Shown here: piece by piece, positions 25,067 to 34,354 of the stretch
Position numbering within the stretch: the first letter of the stretch is position 1
Layout: each line of letters opens with the position of its first letter
NCBI GenBank assembly: GCA_963708625.1
Contig: CAVPSV010000004.1
Coordinates: 1,364,001-1,428,000, forward strand
Direction of reading: 5' to 3'
Source of the DNA: DASXIF01 sp036498145
GTDB taxonomy: Bacteria > Actinomycetota > Actinomycetes > Mycobacteriales > Jatrophihabitantaceae
DNA length: 64,000 nt
Translations under genes and position numbers: made by a program
Notes under the pieces: model-generated
Seen by the model: only the letters and a program-made list of their open reading frames with translations
Database searches by the model: none
What the model was told of the DNA's origin: nothing

Positions 25067-27095
25067 CGGACACCTCCTGACGCTGCAACGGCCGGCGGGC
25101 GTTCTCGTCGAGACCGCTGGCGAGCAGCCAGCACTCGGCCTGCTGGCTGCCGTCGCGAACCGTCGGCGGCAGCGCGTCCACGCAGATCTGCATGGCGTGC
25201 GGGCAGCGGGGGTGGAATCGGCAGCCGCTCGGCGGGGACACCAGGTCCGGCGGGGCGCCCGGGATCGAATGCAGCTCCCGGGTGGCCAGCGAGATCGTGG
25301 AGCGGAGCAGCTCCTGGGTGTACGGGTGCTTCGGGTCGGCGAAGACGTCCCGCACCGTGCCCTGCTCCACGATGCGCCCGGCATACATCACCGCCACCCG
25401 GTCACAGGCCTCGGCGACGATGCCGAGGTTGTGCGTGATCAGCAGGATGGCCGGCGCGTACAGCTCGCGGATGCCCTTGAGGATGTTCAGGATCTGCGCC
25501 TCGACTAGCACGTCCAGGGCGGTGGTGGGCTCGTCGGCGACGATGAACTTCGGTCGTAGCGCAAGTGCCAGCGCGATCATGATGCGCTGCCGCATACCGC
25601 CGGAGAATTCGTGCGGGTAGTTCCCGTAGCGCGTCGGCGGAATTCCCAGCGACCGCAGTGCGTCCAGGCCGCGATTGCGCGCCTCTTGCTTCGAAAGCTT
25701 CGGCTCGTGCGCCTTGAGTTCCTCGCGGAAGTGCTCGCTCACGCGCATCAACGGGTCCAGCCTGGTCATCGGCTCCTGGAAGATGAGGCCCATCCCGCCG
25801 CCACGCAGCCGTTCGCGTTCCTTGCGCGGCAGGGCGAGCAGGTCCTGCCCGTCGAAGTGGATCGTGCCGTCGATCGCCGCGCCGCGTGGCACCAGCCCCA
25901 TCAGGCCCCGCCCGAGCGTGGACTTGCCGCAGCCGGACTCACCGACCAGTCCCAGCACCTCACCCGGCCGCAGCGCGAACGTCACTCCGTCCACCGCGCG
26001 GACCGGGTCGCCGGGGCTGGAGTACCAGACGCGCATGTCCTGCACGTCCAGCACCACGTCCGAGCGACTGCGGATCTCCGTCATGCCGCCGGCTCCTCGA
26101 CGACGGCGGGCGGGCAGCACGACCTGGCGCAGCTTGGTGGTACGCAACAGCGGGTTGAGCACGTCGTTGAGGCTCTCCCCGACCAGGGTCACGCCGACCA
26201 CGACGAGCGCGATGGCGATGCCGGGGTACACCGCGGTCCACCAGATCCCGTCGCTGATGTCGCTGAGCGCCTTGGACAGTTGGTGCCCCCATTCGGCGCC
26301 GGAGGATGGGTCGATGCCGTACCCCAGGAAGCCGAGACCGGCCAGCGTCAGGATGGCGTCACCCGCGTTGATGGTGGCGATCACCGGGACCGTCTGCACG
26401 ACGTTGCCGAAAACGTATCGCTTCATGATCGCGAACGGGGACGCGCCGAGCGTGCGTGCAGCCTCGACGTATGGCTCCTCGCGGGCGGCCACCGTCGCGT
26501 TGCGCACGACGCGGAAGTACTGCGGAACGTAGACGACGGTGATCGACACCGCGGCGGAGAAGATGCCGCCGGTCACGCTGCTCGACCCGCCCGCCACTGC
26601 GACCGAGACGATGATCGCGAGCAGCAGTGACGGGAACGCGAACAGGGCGTCGGTGATCAGTACGAGAATGCGGTCCAGCCAACCGCCGAAGTAGCCCGAG
26701 ATCAGTCCGACCGGTACCCCGATCACGATCGACAGGGCAACGGCCAGCAGGATGACCTCGAGCGCGGTACGCGCGCCGTAGACCACTTGCGACATGACAT
26801 CCTCGCCGCCCTGTGCCGTGCCCATCCAGTGCTGGCCGGACGGTCCGACGAGGCGGCCGAAGATCTTCCCGCTCTTGGTGCGGTCGTCGTTGAAGCCGTA
26901 CGGCGCGATCTGCTTGGCAAAGACCGCGAGCACGACGAAGAACAGCATGATCAGCGAGCCGGCGACGAGCATGCCGCGTTGGAAACCACTGGTGGCCCGG
27001 ATCGCGTCGAGACCGGGGACGCGGGAGTGGTGGCGCGTATCGGGCAGCGCGGCCGCTTTCTCCCCGCCCTCCATCTCCGGCATTGTCAAACTCAC
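25050..27095 (-). CDS. Peptide ABC transporter permease DppC joined in frame to ATPase DppD
   Basis: One 681-residue frame. Residues 1-337 are a DppC-type permease: about six transmembrane segments and the EAA loop EAARTLGASPFAIMKR, which contacts the ATPase. Residues 338-681 are a DppD-type ATPase: Walker A GESGCGKSTLGRGLMG, signature FSGGMRQRIMIALAL, Walker B FIVADEPTTALD, and the C-terminal oligopeptide-type SGCRFHPRCPHA. The junction has an internal ATG (26084) with GAGGAG upstream. Removing one G near 26105-26116 would end the permease at a TGA overlapping that ATG. Fused proteins of this kind are known, but here the fusion may be an indel artefact. It lies between dppB and dppF. Confidence 0.9.
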   Translation of the reverse strand: MSLTMPEMEGGEKAAALPDTRHHSRVPGLDAIRATSGFQRGMLVAGSLIMLFFVVLAVFAKQIAPYGFNDDRTKSGKIFGRLVGPSGQHWMGTAQGGEDVMSQVVYGARTALEVILLAVALSIVIGVPVGLISGYFGGWLDRILVLITDALFAFPSLLLAIIVSVAVAGGSSSVTGGIFSAAVSITVVYVPQYFRVVRNATVAAREEPYVEAARTLGASPFAIMKRYVFGNVVQTVPVIATINAGDAILTLAGLGFLGYGIDPSSGAEWGHQLSKALSDISDGIWWTAVYPGIAIALVVVGVTLVGESLNDVLNPLLRTTKLRQVVLPARRRRGAGGMTEIRSRSDVVLDVQDMRVWYSSPGDPVRAVDGVTFALRPGEVLGLVGESGCGKSTLGRGLMGLVPRGAAIDGTIHFDGQDLLALPRKERERLRGGGMGLIFQEPMTRLDPLMRVSEHFREELKAHEPKLSKQEARNRGLDALRSLGIPPTRYGNYPHEFSGGMRQRIMIALALALRPKFIVADEPTTALDVLVEAQILNILKGIRELYAPAILLITHNLGIVAEACDRVAVMYAGRIVEQGTVRDVFADPKHPYTQELLRSTISLATRELHSIPGAPPDLVSPPSGCRFHPRCPHAMQICVDALPPTVRDGSQQAECWLLASGLDENARRPLQRQEVSVADEA

Positions 27096-27096
27096 G

Positions 27097-28143
27097 TCAG
27101 TACCTCACTCGTGGGTCGACCACCGCGGCGATCACGTCGATCAGGAAGCTGACCAGAGCGACCACGATCGCCGCTGCGGTCACGATGCCCTGCACCGCCA
27201 CGTAGTCCTCGCGCTGCAGGTAGTACGCCAGGCGGTAGCCGAGCCCCTGCCACTCGAACGTCGTCTCCGTCAGCACCGCGCCACCGAGCAGCGCGGCGAC
27301 CTGCAGGCCCATCACGGTGACGACCGGAATGAGCGCATTGCGGAACGCGTGCTTGCGGACCACCAGTCGTTCCGGCACACCCCGCGCGCGGGCCGACTCG
27401 ACATAGTCCGCGCGCAATGTCTGCAGCAGGTTCACCCGGACCAGCCGCAGGAAGATGCCGGACTGGTAGAGGCCCAGCGTCAGTGCGGGCAGCACGGTGT
27501 GCTTGAGCACGTCCACGATGTCGTGCAGGTTGCCGTACTGGATCGCATTGATCAGGTAGATGTGGGTGTTCGGCGAGACGTTGTTGATCGCGAGCTCGAC
27601 GTCCGGGTTGGCGCGTCCCGATGTCGGCAGCCAGCCCAGCTTGATGCCGAACAGCAGTTGCAGCAGCAGCCCCAGGAAGAAGATCGGGATGGCGTAGGCG
27701 AGGATGCCGAACAGTCGCAGGCCGACGTCGGGCAGCCGGTCCCGGTGGCGTGCCGCGATACGCCCGAGCGGCACGCCGATGAACAGCGCGACGAGAAATG
27801 CCCAGAAGGTGAGTTCCAGGGTCGCGGCGCCGTTCACGATGAGGATGTGGCTGACCGCGGTGTGGTCGGTCAGTGAGGTGCCGAAGTTGCCGTGCACCAC
27901 GCCACCGAGGTAGTGGAAGTACTGGGTCAGCAGCGGCTTGTCGAGCCCGGCTTGATGGCGACGTACGGCGATCTCCTGCGCCGAGAGCCGGCCGCCGAAC
28001 GCCGATTCGATCGGATCGCCGACGACGCGCAGCACGAAGAAGACCAGCGTGATGAGGATCCACACCATCGGAATCACCAGCAGTACACGGGTGATCAGGT
28101 AGGTGCGCAGCGAGCTGGACGAATTCTTGACGTCGCTGGCCAC
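27097..28143 (-). CDS. dppB: Peptide ABC transporter permease DppB
   Basis: A 348-residue inner-membrane permease with about six transmembrane segments. It has an N-terminal helix LITRVLLVIPMVWILITLVF, a periplasmic-type loop containing the QAGLDKPLLTQY segment, and the EAA loop ESARARGVPERLVVRKHA. It forms the translocation pore with DppC. The gene is one base from the dppC start and 111 bases after dppA on the same strand, completing an A-B-C-D-F operon. ATG 28143 lies after GGAGG. Confidence 0.93.
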   Translation of the reverse strand: MASDVKNSSSSLRTYLITRVLLVIPMVWILITLVFFVLRVVGDPIESAFGGRLSAQEIAVRRHQAGLDKPLLTQYFHYLGGVVHGNFGTSLTDHTAVSHILIVNGAATLELTFWAFLVALFIGVPLGRIAARHRDRLPDVGLRLFGILAYAIPIFFLGLLLQLLFGIKLGWLPTSGRANPDVELAINNVSPNTHIYLINAIQYGNLHDIVDVLKHTVLPALTLGLYQSGIFLRLVRVNLLQTLRADYVESARARGVPERLVVRKHAFRNALIPVVTVMGLQVAALLGGAVLTETTFEWQGLGYRLAYYLQREDYVAVQGIVTAAAIVVALVSFLIDVIAAVVDPRVRY

Positions 28144-28254
28144 GGGTGGGGGGCCTCCAGAACGGATCAGACAGGGCTGATCGGGAACCTACGCCGGGCC
28201 GGGGTGGCGCGTCAGGTCGTGACCTGCCACCTCCGGCGCCGGCGTTCCGCTCGA

Positions 28255-29904
28255 TCAGCTCTTCGCGATGCCCCACATCCGGAACTGGTAAGTCGCGTCC
28301 AGCGTCTGCTGAACCCCACTGATGTTGTCCCGAGTCACCGCGACCTGGTAGCCGGACAGCAGCGGCAGGTACGGCAGCGCGCCGGTCGCGCTCTTGGTCT
28401 GCAGCTGGGTGAACGCAGCCTGGCGAGCCGAGCCCGTCTGGGTCTCCTCCTGTGTCAGCAGCGGCAGCACGCCGTCCTTGTCACACGGGCGATCGCTGGA
28501 CACCGCCTTGCCGTTGGCGTCAGCGTCGCAGTAATGCGAGTGGACGAAGTTGTTGTTGCCGTAGAAGTTGAGCAGGTAGTTGTCCCCGTCGACGAAGTCC
28601 GGGAACCAGCCCAGCTGGTAGATCGAGTACGTGTCCTTGACGCGTTCCTTGTTGTACGTCGTCCAGGCCGTCCCCTTGAGATTGACCTTGAACAGACCGG
28701 TCGATTCCAGCTGACGCTTGATCTCGTTGTACTCATCGGCCGAGGTCGGGCCGTAGTGGTCCGTCGTGTAGTCGATGTTCAGCGTGACCGGGGTGCTCAC
28801 GCCCGCCGACGACAGCGTGGACGCCGCCTTCGACTTGTCCGGCGCGGCGCCGAACGCGTCCTTGAACGCCTCGGTGGCCCCGCCGATACCTGGCGGCACC
28901 ATCGAATACGACGGCTGGTAAGTGCCCTTCCACACGTTGGTGGCCAGGTCGCTGCGGTCGACCGACTCCGCGATCGCCTGGCGGATCGCCAGCTTCTGCG
29001 CGTCGTTGCCACCCGGCATCGTCTTCAGGTTGAACACGATGTAGCGCAGCGCGCCACCGGCGCCGGTGAGGACCTTGACGCCGCTGTCCTTCTTGAGCGA
29101 GTCGATCGACGTCGGATCGAGGCTGCGCCACGCGACGTCGATGGCGCCGCTCTGGATGTCCAGCTTCATGTTGTTGGCGTCGGTGTAGTACTTCAGCGTG
29201 ATGTCGCTCGTCTTCGGCTTGTTCGGGCCGGTGTAGTTCGGGTTCGCGACGAGCTGGACCAGCTGGTTCTTCTGATAGGTCTTGATCACGTACGGACCGG
29301 ATCCGATCGCCTGCTGATCCGGCAGCTCCTTGTCGGCCGGGAACACCTTGCTGTCCACGATCGGGCCGGCGGAGGTGCCGAGCACGAACGGCCAGGTCTG
29401 GTCGTTCGGGTTCTTCAGCGTGAACACGACGGTGCTCGCGTCGGTGGCCTTGACGCTGACCATGTTGCTGATCAGTGAGGCCGGGCCGTTCGGGTCGTTG
29501 ATCTTGTTGATGCGGTTGAACGAGAACGCGACGTCATTCGCGGTCAGCGGGTCGCCGTTGGAGAACTTCTGGTTGGCCTTCATCGTGCACGAGTAGGTCG
29601 TCGGCCCGGTGAAGCTGCAGCTCTGCGCGGCGTCCGGCACCGGGGTGGTGCTGCCCGCAGGCACGTTCATCAGGAACTGGTAGACGTTGTCCTCGAGCAG
29701 CAATGAGCCGAAGTCGTACGAGCCGGCCGGGTCGACCGCGATCGTCTGGTCGGTGGTGCCGATGGTGACGGGCTTGCCGCCGCCGCTACTGGTGGTACCG
29801 CCACTGCCGGAGCTCTTCTTCGCGGAACCACATGCCGCGAGCCCGATGGCGGTCAGTGCCGCCGCGCTCAGGACCAGAGCAACTTTGACCTTTCGACCTC
29901 TCAA
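28255..29904 (-). CDS. dppA: Peptide ABC transporter substrate-binding lipoprotein
   Basis: A 549-residue family 5 solute-binding protein. The signal peptide has a lipobox ending LAACGS, so it is anchored to the membrane outer face by an N-acyl Cys. A Ser/Gly linker precedes the two-lobed binding domain, which has the family signature region (FSNGDPLTANDVAFSF) and SGPYVIKTYQKNQ. It delivers peptides to DppBC. ATG 29904 begins MRGRKVKVALVLSAAALTAIG; GGGAG lies upstream. As first gene of the operon it probably follows a promoter in the 29905-30000 region, though no clear box is visible. Confidence 0.93.
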   Translation of the reverse strand: MRGRKVKVALVLSAAALTAIGLAACGSAKKSSGSGGTTSSGGGKPVTIGTTDQTIAVDPAGSYDFGSLLLEDNVYQFLMNVPAGSTTPVPDAAQSCSFTGPTTYSCTMKANQKFSNGDPLTANDVAFSFNRINKINDPNGPASLISNMVSVKATDASTVVFTLKNPNDQTWPFVLGTSAGPIVDSKVFPADKELPDQQAIGSGPYVIKTYQKNQLVQLVANPNYTGPNKPKTSDITLKYYTDANNMKLDIQSGAIDVAWRSLDPTSIDSLKKDSGVKVLTGAGGALRYIVFNLKTMPGGNDAQKLAIRQAIAESVDRSDLATNVWKGTYQPSYSMVPPGIGGATEAFKDAFGAAPDKSKAASTLSSAGVSTPVTLNIDYTTDHYGPTSADEYNEIKRQLESTGLFKVNLKGTAWTTYNKERVKDTYSIYQLGWFPDFVDGDNYLLNFYGNNNFVHSHYCDADANGKAVSSDRPCDKDGVLPLLTQEETQTGSARQAAFTQLQTKSATGALPYLPLLSGYQVAVTRDNISGVQQTLDATYQFRMWGIAKS

Positions 29905-30112
29905 CGCAATCGTCTCCCTTCGCTGGTTGCATCGCCGCCGCCGAATGGCGCGTCAGAGGTGGGCGTGACGGCGGGCCACAGCTAACCCACAAGGGCACCG
30001 AGCCTAGCCGGGTCGGGTGCCGCGCGGACAAGATCCGCACCGGATCGTCACCGAGCCGTTGCCTGAGGCCTGCGCCGTGTCCGCGGGTAGCCGCTGCGTA
30101 TGTTGGGGTGCT

Positions 30113-30430
30113 GTGACCGACCGGCTGCCGATCAAGATGTTGCACGACCGTGTGCTGGTCAAAGAACCGCGCGAGGACGGCGAGCGCCGCTCGGCCGGTG
30201 GCATTCTGATCCCGGCCACCGCCCAGGTGTCGAAACGGCTGATGTGGGCCGAGGTGCTCGCCGTCGGCAACCACGTCCGTGCAGTGGAACCGGGCGACCG
30301 TGTGCTGTTCAGCCCGGATGACCGGTTCGAGGTGGACATCGCCGGCGAGCAGCTTTTGCTGCTGCGCGAACGCGACCTGCACGCGGTTGCGGCCGAACGC
30401 AACGACGCGAACACCGGGCTGTACCTGTAG
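30113..30430 (+). CDS. GroES-like (Hsp10 family) protein
   Basis: A 105-residue protein with the co-chaperonin 10 fold: LHDRVLVKEPREDGERRSAGGILIPATA includes the start strand and the mobile-loop position, and GDRVLFSP is the roof strand. It is not the main groES, which normally lies upstream of groEL; such solitary GroES-like proteins occur in actinobacteria. GTG 30113 has no good ribosome site. TATGTT eight bases before it resembles a -10 box, so leaderless expression is possible. It converges on the orphan gene at 30509 with a strong hairpin between. Confidence 0.85.
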   Translation: MTDRLPIKMLHDRVLVKEPREDGERRSAGGILIPATAQVSKRLMWAEVLAVGNHVRAVEPGDRVLFSPDDRFEVDIAGEQLLLLRERDLHAVAAERNDANTGLYL

Positions 30431-30449
30431 CCGCCTTGATCAGGAAGTG

Positions 30450-30497
30450 GATCGTGATGCGCAGCGGCGGCTAGAGGGCGCTTTGCGCATCACGATC
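30450..30497. terminator. Strong 14-bp inverted repeat between convergent genes
   Basis: GATCGTGATGCGCA (30450-30463) and its exact reverse complement (30484-30497) flank a 20-base loop. The element fills the gap between the GroES-like gene and the orphan gene on the other strand, which fits a bidirectional terminator. Confidence 0.75.
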
Positions 30498-30508
30498 GGA
30501 TAGTTGAG

Positions 30509-31816
30509 CTACTTCGACGCCTTCTTTTGGTTCGCCTTGACCTGGGTATAGAACTTCGTGCTCTTCTTTTTCGGGGCGTGCCTGTCGATGTATTCGACCA
30601 AGCCGTTCCGAAGCTGGACGTAGGTCTTTCCGCCACGATCGGTCGTCATGGTCCGGATCTGCTTGTCGTCGTATTGGACGATCACCTTGAATAGTTTCGC
30701 CAGCTCCGTCCGCGACCTATTCTCATACGTCGAATCGTGAAACGCCTGCACGATCGGGGGCGTGATGTTCGTCTTCAACGAAACCTCGCGAACATTGAGA
30801 TGTGGCTCATTGCGCACCTTGAAGGTTTCGAACTTACCCTTCGTTCTAAGCGCCTCGGCCTCTTTCGCCGACATAAACGAACCGGTAGGGCGGTCCTTGC
30901 CGCCCGAAGGACTGCGATCCTTCGCCCCCGCGTCCGAACTTCCATCTGGCCGGGAGCGCTTCAACCCTTCCTTCTTACCATCCTTAACCCACTTGTCGTA
31001 TTCCGCCGCCAATGCCTTGTTCTGCTTCTGTCCGAGGTACGACATGACGTGCTCGCGATTCTTGACGCGGACGTCGGCGAGCGCTTGAAAGAATGCATCT
31101 CTCGTCTTCGAAGGTGCGGCTTTGACCTTCTTGAGTAGCTCCTTATCGATGGCAGTTTTCGGCCCCACCTCGATCGCCGCCCGGAGTCTGGCTTCAAGCT
31201 TGTCGACCAATTTCTTATCCGGCTGGTTGGGAATCTCTGTGACGTTCGTCTCCAGCGCCGCCAGCTGATGCTTCTTCATCGCATCGATCGCCTCGTCGAT
31301 GGACATGTGGAACGTTTGCTTATAGAACTTCTTTAGTTCTGCCTGACGAACGCCGGCTCTTCCAAGAGCTTCCGAAACCCGTTCCGGATGCTCCTCTTCG
31401 ATAGCCTGCTGTATTTGAGCCATAAGACCGCGCTCGTATTGCGACAGCTCAACCTTTGGCTCGGACTTAGAATCGGACTTGGCCTTAGATTTGGACTCTG
31501 ACTTGGGCTTAGATTTGGGCTCCGACCTCAGCCGGCCCGATCCTTGATCGGATTCGGGCTCGGAGCCACTGCCGGCGTCCGCCAGGCTGTCAACGTCATC
31601 GGGAGGGTGTTTTTCCAAATAGTCCTGGTAAGCTTTATAAAGTTTTGACTCGTTTATCTCGTCCGAGGTCAGCCAGTTGTTCCAGTTTTTTCGTTTCTTG
31701 CCCTTCAGGTTATCTTGAAGGTTGCGGAAATACTCGTTCTTGTTATCCCGTGACTGGCCGTCAAGTACATCGGCTTTGTGGTTGAGGTCAGGTATGGTGA
31801 CTGGCGTCGGTTCCAT
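30509..31816 (-). CDS. Orphan charged protein of AT-richer composition
   Basis: A 435-residue protein of no recognised family. Residues 1-75 are Asn/Lys-rich. Residues about 80-125 form a Ser/Lys/Glu repeat linker (alternating K-S and S-K pairs). Residues about 130-290 are helical and charged (ISQ/QAIEEEHPERVSEALGRAG, then KKFYKQTFHMSIDEAID). The last 100 residues hold a short beta region (TTDRGGKTYVQLRNGL) and a strongly basic tail. No signal peptide or membrane segment is present. A/T-ending codons are far more common than in the flanking genes, which suggests transfer. The helical repeats faintly recall annexin-like repeats found in some injection-system cargo; this is weak. ATG 31816 has only GGGA upstream. 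Confidence 0.75.
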   Translation of the reverse strand: MEPTPVTIPDLNHKADVLDGQSRDNKNEYFRNLQDNLKGKKRKNWNNWLTSDEINESKLYKAYQDYLEKHPPDDVDSLADAGSGSEPESDQGSGRLRSEPKSKPKSESKSKAKSDSKSEPKVELSQYERGLMAQIQQAIEEEHPERVSEALGRAGVRQAELKKFYKQTFHMSIDEAIDAMKKHQLAALETNVTEIPNQPDKKLVDKLEARLRAAIEVGPKTAIDKELLKKVKAAPSKTRDAFFQALADVRVKNREHVMSYLGQKQNKALAAEYDKWVKDGKKEGLKRSRPDGSSDAGAKDRSPSGGKDRPTGSFMSAKEAEALRTKGKFETFKVRNEPHLNVREVSLKTNITPPIVQAFHDSTYENRSRTELAKLFKVIVQYDDKQIRTMTTDRGGKTYVQLRNGLVEYIDRHAPKKKSTKFYTQVKANQKKASK

Positions 31817-31937
31817 GGTGGGTCCCGTTCAGAGGGCGGCGATTTCGCAGAATCGTCGGCCGACCCGTCTTCTGTCGACAAGTTAATGTCGGCAATTTGT
31901 CGTGCACGTTGCGAGTGGGTGGGATCTCCGGGCAGGG

Positions 31938-32861
31938 TCAGCTGGTGCCGGTGTGGCGGACCGCGCGCAGCCACTCGCGGGCGTCGACGAAGTCCGGGTC
32001 GCGTCGGCCTTCGGGCACGCCGCCCTGCTTCCCGTCACGCCGCGGGTACGACCCGAGGTAGCGCACGTCCGCGCAGACGCGGTGCAACGCAGCCAGCGCG
32101 TCACCGACGCGTTCCTCGGCCACGTGACCTTCACAATCGATCGAGAAGCAGTACTGCCCCATCCGTCCCTTGGTGGGGCGTGACTCGATCCGGGTCAGGT
32201 TCACCGACCGGGTGGCGAACTCGGAGAGGATGTCCAGTAGCGCGCCGGAGTGGTCCTCGCGCAGGTAGGCCACCAGCGTGGTCCGGTCGTTGCCGGTCGG
32301 GTCCGGTGGTGGCGCCGGCTGGGTGAGCAGGACGAACCGGGTCACCGCGCCGGGATTGTCGGCTATGTCGTGCGCAAGCGTGGCCAGCCCGTACAGCTGC
32401 CCGGCCACGTCGGGTCCGACTGCCGCGTCGAACTGCCCCGCGGCGACGGCTTGCGCGCCGGCCGCGGTCGAGCCCACCAGAGTGACCTCGGCCGCCGGCA
32501 GCGAGTCCAGCAACCACCGGCGCACCTGCGCCTCGGCGTGCGGGTGGGTGGCGACGGTGCGGACGCCCGCCACCGTCGTGCCGGGACGGCCCATCAGGTC
32601 GAACGCCACCTCGAGGTAGATCTCCTCGGCGATCACCAGCGGCGAGCCGTTCGCCAGCTCGTCCAGGGTGGCCGGCACTGCGCCTTCGACGGAACTCTCC
32701 AGCGGCACCAGCGCCGCGTCGGCGTCACCGGAGCGCACCGCGTCCATCGCCAGTGTCACGCTCGCGGCCGGAATCAGGTCCGCACCCCGGGAGCTGGGCA
32801 GACGGTTGAGCGCCGCGTGCGCGAAGGTCCCTTCCGGGCCGAGAAACGCGAATCGGGTCAC
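31938..32861 (-). CDS. pheA: Prephenate dehydratase
   Basis: Converts prephenate to phenylpyruvate, the committed step to phenylalanine. The 307-residue product has the catalytic domain beginning TRFAFLGPEGTFAHAAL, the TRF motif in GAVTRFVLL (substrate binding) and the C-terminal ACT domain with GALLDILSEFATRSVNL and ESRP, which binds phenylalanine for feedback inhibition. GTG 32861 puts the start directly before the first strand; GTG 32879 or ATG 32872/32869 would add up to six residues. The phenylpyruvate aminotransferase and hydroxyphenylpyruvate dioxygenase genes lie within 4 kb. Confidence 0.95.
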   Translation of the reverse strand: MTRFAFLGPEGTFAHAALNRLPSSRGADLIPAASVTLAMDAVRSGDADAALVPLESSVEGAVPATLDELANGSPLVIAEEIYLEVAFDLMGRPGTTVAGVRTVATHPHAEAQVRRWLLDSLPAAEVTLVGSTAAGAQAVAAGQFDAAVGPDVAGQLYGLATLAHDIADNPGAVTRFVLLTQPAPPPDPTGNDRTTLVAYLREDHSGALLDILSEFATRSVNLTRIESRPTKGRMGQYCFSIDCEGHVAEERVGDALAALHRVCADVRYLGSYPRRDGKQGGVPEGRRDPDFVDAREWLRAVRHTGTS

Positions 32862-32953
32862 CCGGGCATCATCCCGCACCCGCCACCCGTCACGTGGGGA
32901 GGATTGGTGGCGCCCACCGCCACCAACTCTCCCCAGGTCGGGTGGTGGGGGGG

Positions 32954-33511
32954 TCAGCCGGCTTTGCGATGCAAGAGGCCGCGTCGGCGTTGCAACGCCG
33001 CGTCCACGGCCTGCGCCTCTTCCGGGGACAGCTCGTGCTCACCCTGCCCGTCGGCAATGCCTTTCGCGTACACCCGAGTGTCACCGGTGCCGCAGATCGC
33101 GCTGATCGCCACCCCGTCCCCGCCGTCGTCGAGCAACGCAAGGCTGAACGACATCCGCCCGGACATCTCGGAGAAGGCGTCATAGCGGACCAGCGCGACA
33201 TTGCGGATCGCGCCCGCCTCATCGCCGCGCTCGCTCGTCAGCGACCGGAGTGCTTGCTCGCACCGCTGGTCCACATAGGCGCGCGTCGCGGACAGTTGGT
33301 CGTGCAACTCGACGACCTGTTCGCCGAGCAGCGCCGCGGCCGATGAGTTGCGTTCGGTCGCCTCCACCAGCGACTCACCGCGACCGTCGGCTGCTCGGCT
33401 CAGCGTGGTGGTTGCGCGGCGGAGTTTGGCCAGCGTGCGCAGCGCGAAGTACGCCGCGACGAGGGCGACGTAGGCAAGCACCATCGCGAAGACGGCGACG
33501 AACAGGATCAT
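32954..33511 (-). CDS. DUF4446 family membrane protein
   Basis: A 185-residue protein. One N-terminal transmembrane helix (ILFVAVFAMVLAYVALVAAYFAL) is followed by a charged coiled-coil (residues about 30-85) and the DUF4446 beta domain with IRNVALVRYDAFSEMSGRMSFSLALLD. Then VAISAICGTGDTRVYAKGI. This family is widespread in Gram-positive bacteria with no assigned function. ATG 33511 is placed just before the helix; the frame further up overlaps the divergent transporter gene's upstream region. It is the next gene upstream of pheA on the same strand, 92 bases from the pheA start. Confidence 0.88.
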   Translation of the reverse strand: MILFVAVFAMVLAYVALVAAYFALRTLAKLRRATTTLSRAADGRGESLVEATERNSSAAALLGEQVVELHDQLSATRAYVDQRCEQALRSLTSERGDEAGAIRNVALVRYDAFSEMSGRMSFSLALLDDGGDGVAISAICGTGDTRVYAKGIADGQGEHELSPEEAQAVDAALQRRRGLLHRKAG

Positions 33512-33643
33512 CGAAATCAGGCTAGGGGCCGAACCGCGGTCGATCCGGGACGACACGGCCACCCGCGCTGCGATTAGCGCCGGGGGGTCGACGGGGACGA
33601 CGGCGCCGACAGGCCGTCCGACCTCCCGCGACAGGATGGGCAG

Positions 33644-34243
33644 GTGGACTTCCTCGGTGCCGGCGCCGCGGCGTTCGGCATCGTGCTGCTGGTCGAACTG
33701 CCGGACAAGACGCTGGTGGCGTCGCTGGTCCTGTCCACCCGGTACCGCCCGCGGCCGGTATTGCTGGGTGTGTCCGTCGCCTTCGCCGTGCAGTGTCTGA
33801 TCGCGGTGGTGGCCGGTGGCCTGCTGCACCTACTACCGAAGTGGGCGCTCGACGGCGCGGTGGCCGTGCTGTTCGCGGTCGGTGCCGCGCTGCTGCTGCG
33901 CGAGGGCTTCCGCGACGAGCCCGAGCACGTGCAGGTCGAAGAGGCGAAAGCGCGACAGGCGGCGCCGTTCGGCAAGATCGCGGTGACGTCCTTCGGCGTG
34001 ATCTTCGCCGCGGAGTGGGGTGACGCGTCCCAGCTCGCGACGGCGGCCCTGGCGGCGCGCTGGGGGCAGCCGGTCGCGGTCGGTATCGGCGCGTGGCTGG
34101 CGCTGACGGCGGTGGCGGCGGTCGCGGTGGTCGCCGGGCGGGTGATCATCCGGCGGATCCCGGTGCGGACCGTGCACCGGGTCGCGGGGTTCGTGTTCGC
34201 GGTATTCGCCGTGGTGGCTGTGGTGACCGCGGCCCGGGCGTGA
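33644..34243 (+). CDS. TMEM165/GDT1 family cation exporter
   Basis: A 199-residue membrane protein with six transmembrane segments in two homologous halves. Each half carries the family motif: ELPDKT in the first and EWGDAS in the second. Bacterial members export Mn2+ (some Ca2+) in exchange for protons, protecting against metal overload. The loop between the halves is acidic and basic mixed (EEAKARQAAP). GTG 33644 starts just before the first helix, and GGCAG upstream is a weak ribosome site. No yybP-ykoY riboswitch-like sequence is apparent in the 130 bases upstream. Confidence 0.93.
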   Translation: MDFLGAGAAAFGIVLLVELPDKTLVASLVLSTRYRPRPVLLGVSVAFAVQCLIAVVAGGLLHLLPKWALDGAVAVLFAVGAALLLREGFRDEPEHVQVEEAKARQAAPFGKIAVTSFGVIFAAEWGDASQLATAALAARWGQPVAVGIGAWLALTAVAAVAVVAGRVIIRRIPVRTVHRVAGFVFAVFAVVAVVTAARA

Positions 34244-34354
34244 GCTGGACGCGCTGCGTGGCTGAGTAGCCGGTTGGCGCAACGCTGGTGTCCCGATTGC
34301 CGGGCGTCTGCGCAAATACTTGCTCAGCCGCGCGGCGTCGCGCACAGTCGGGAT

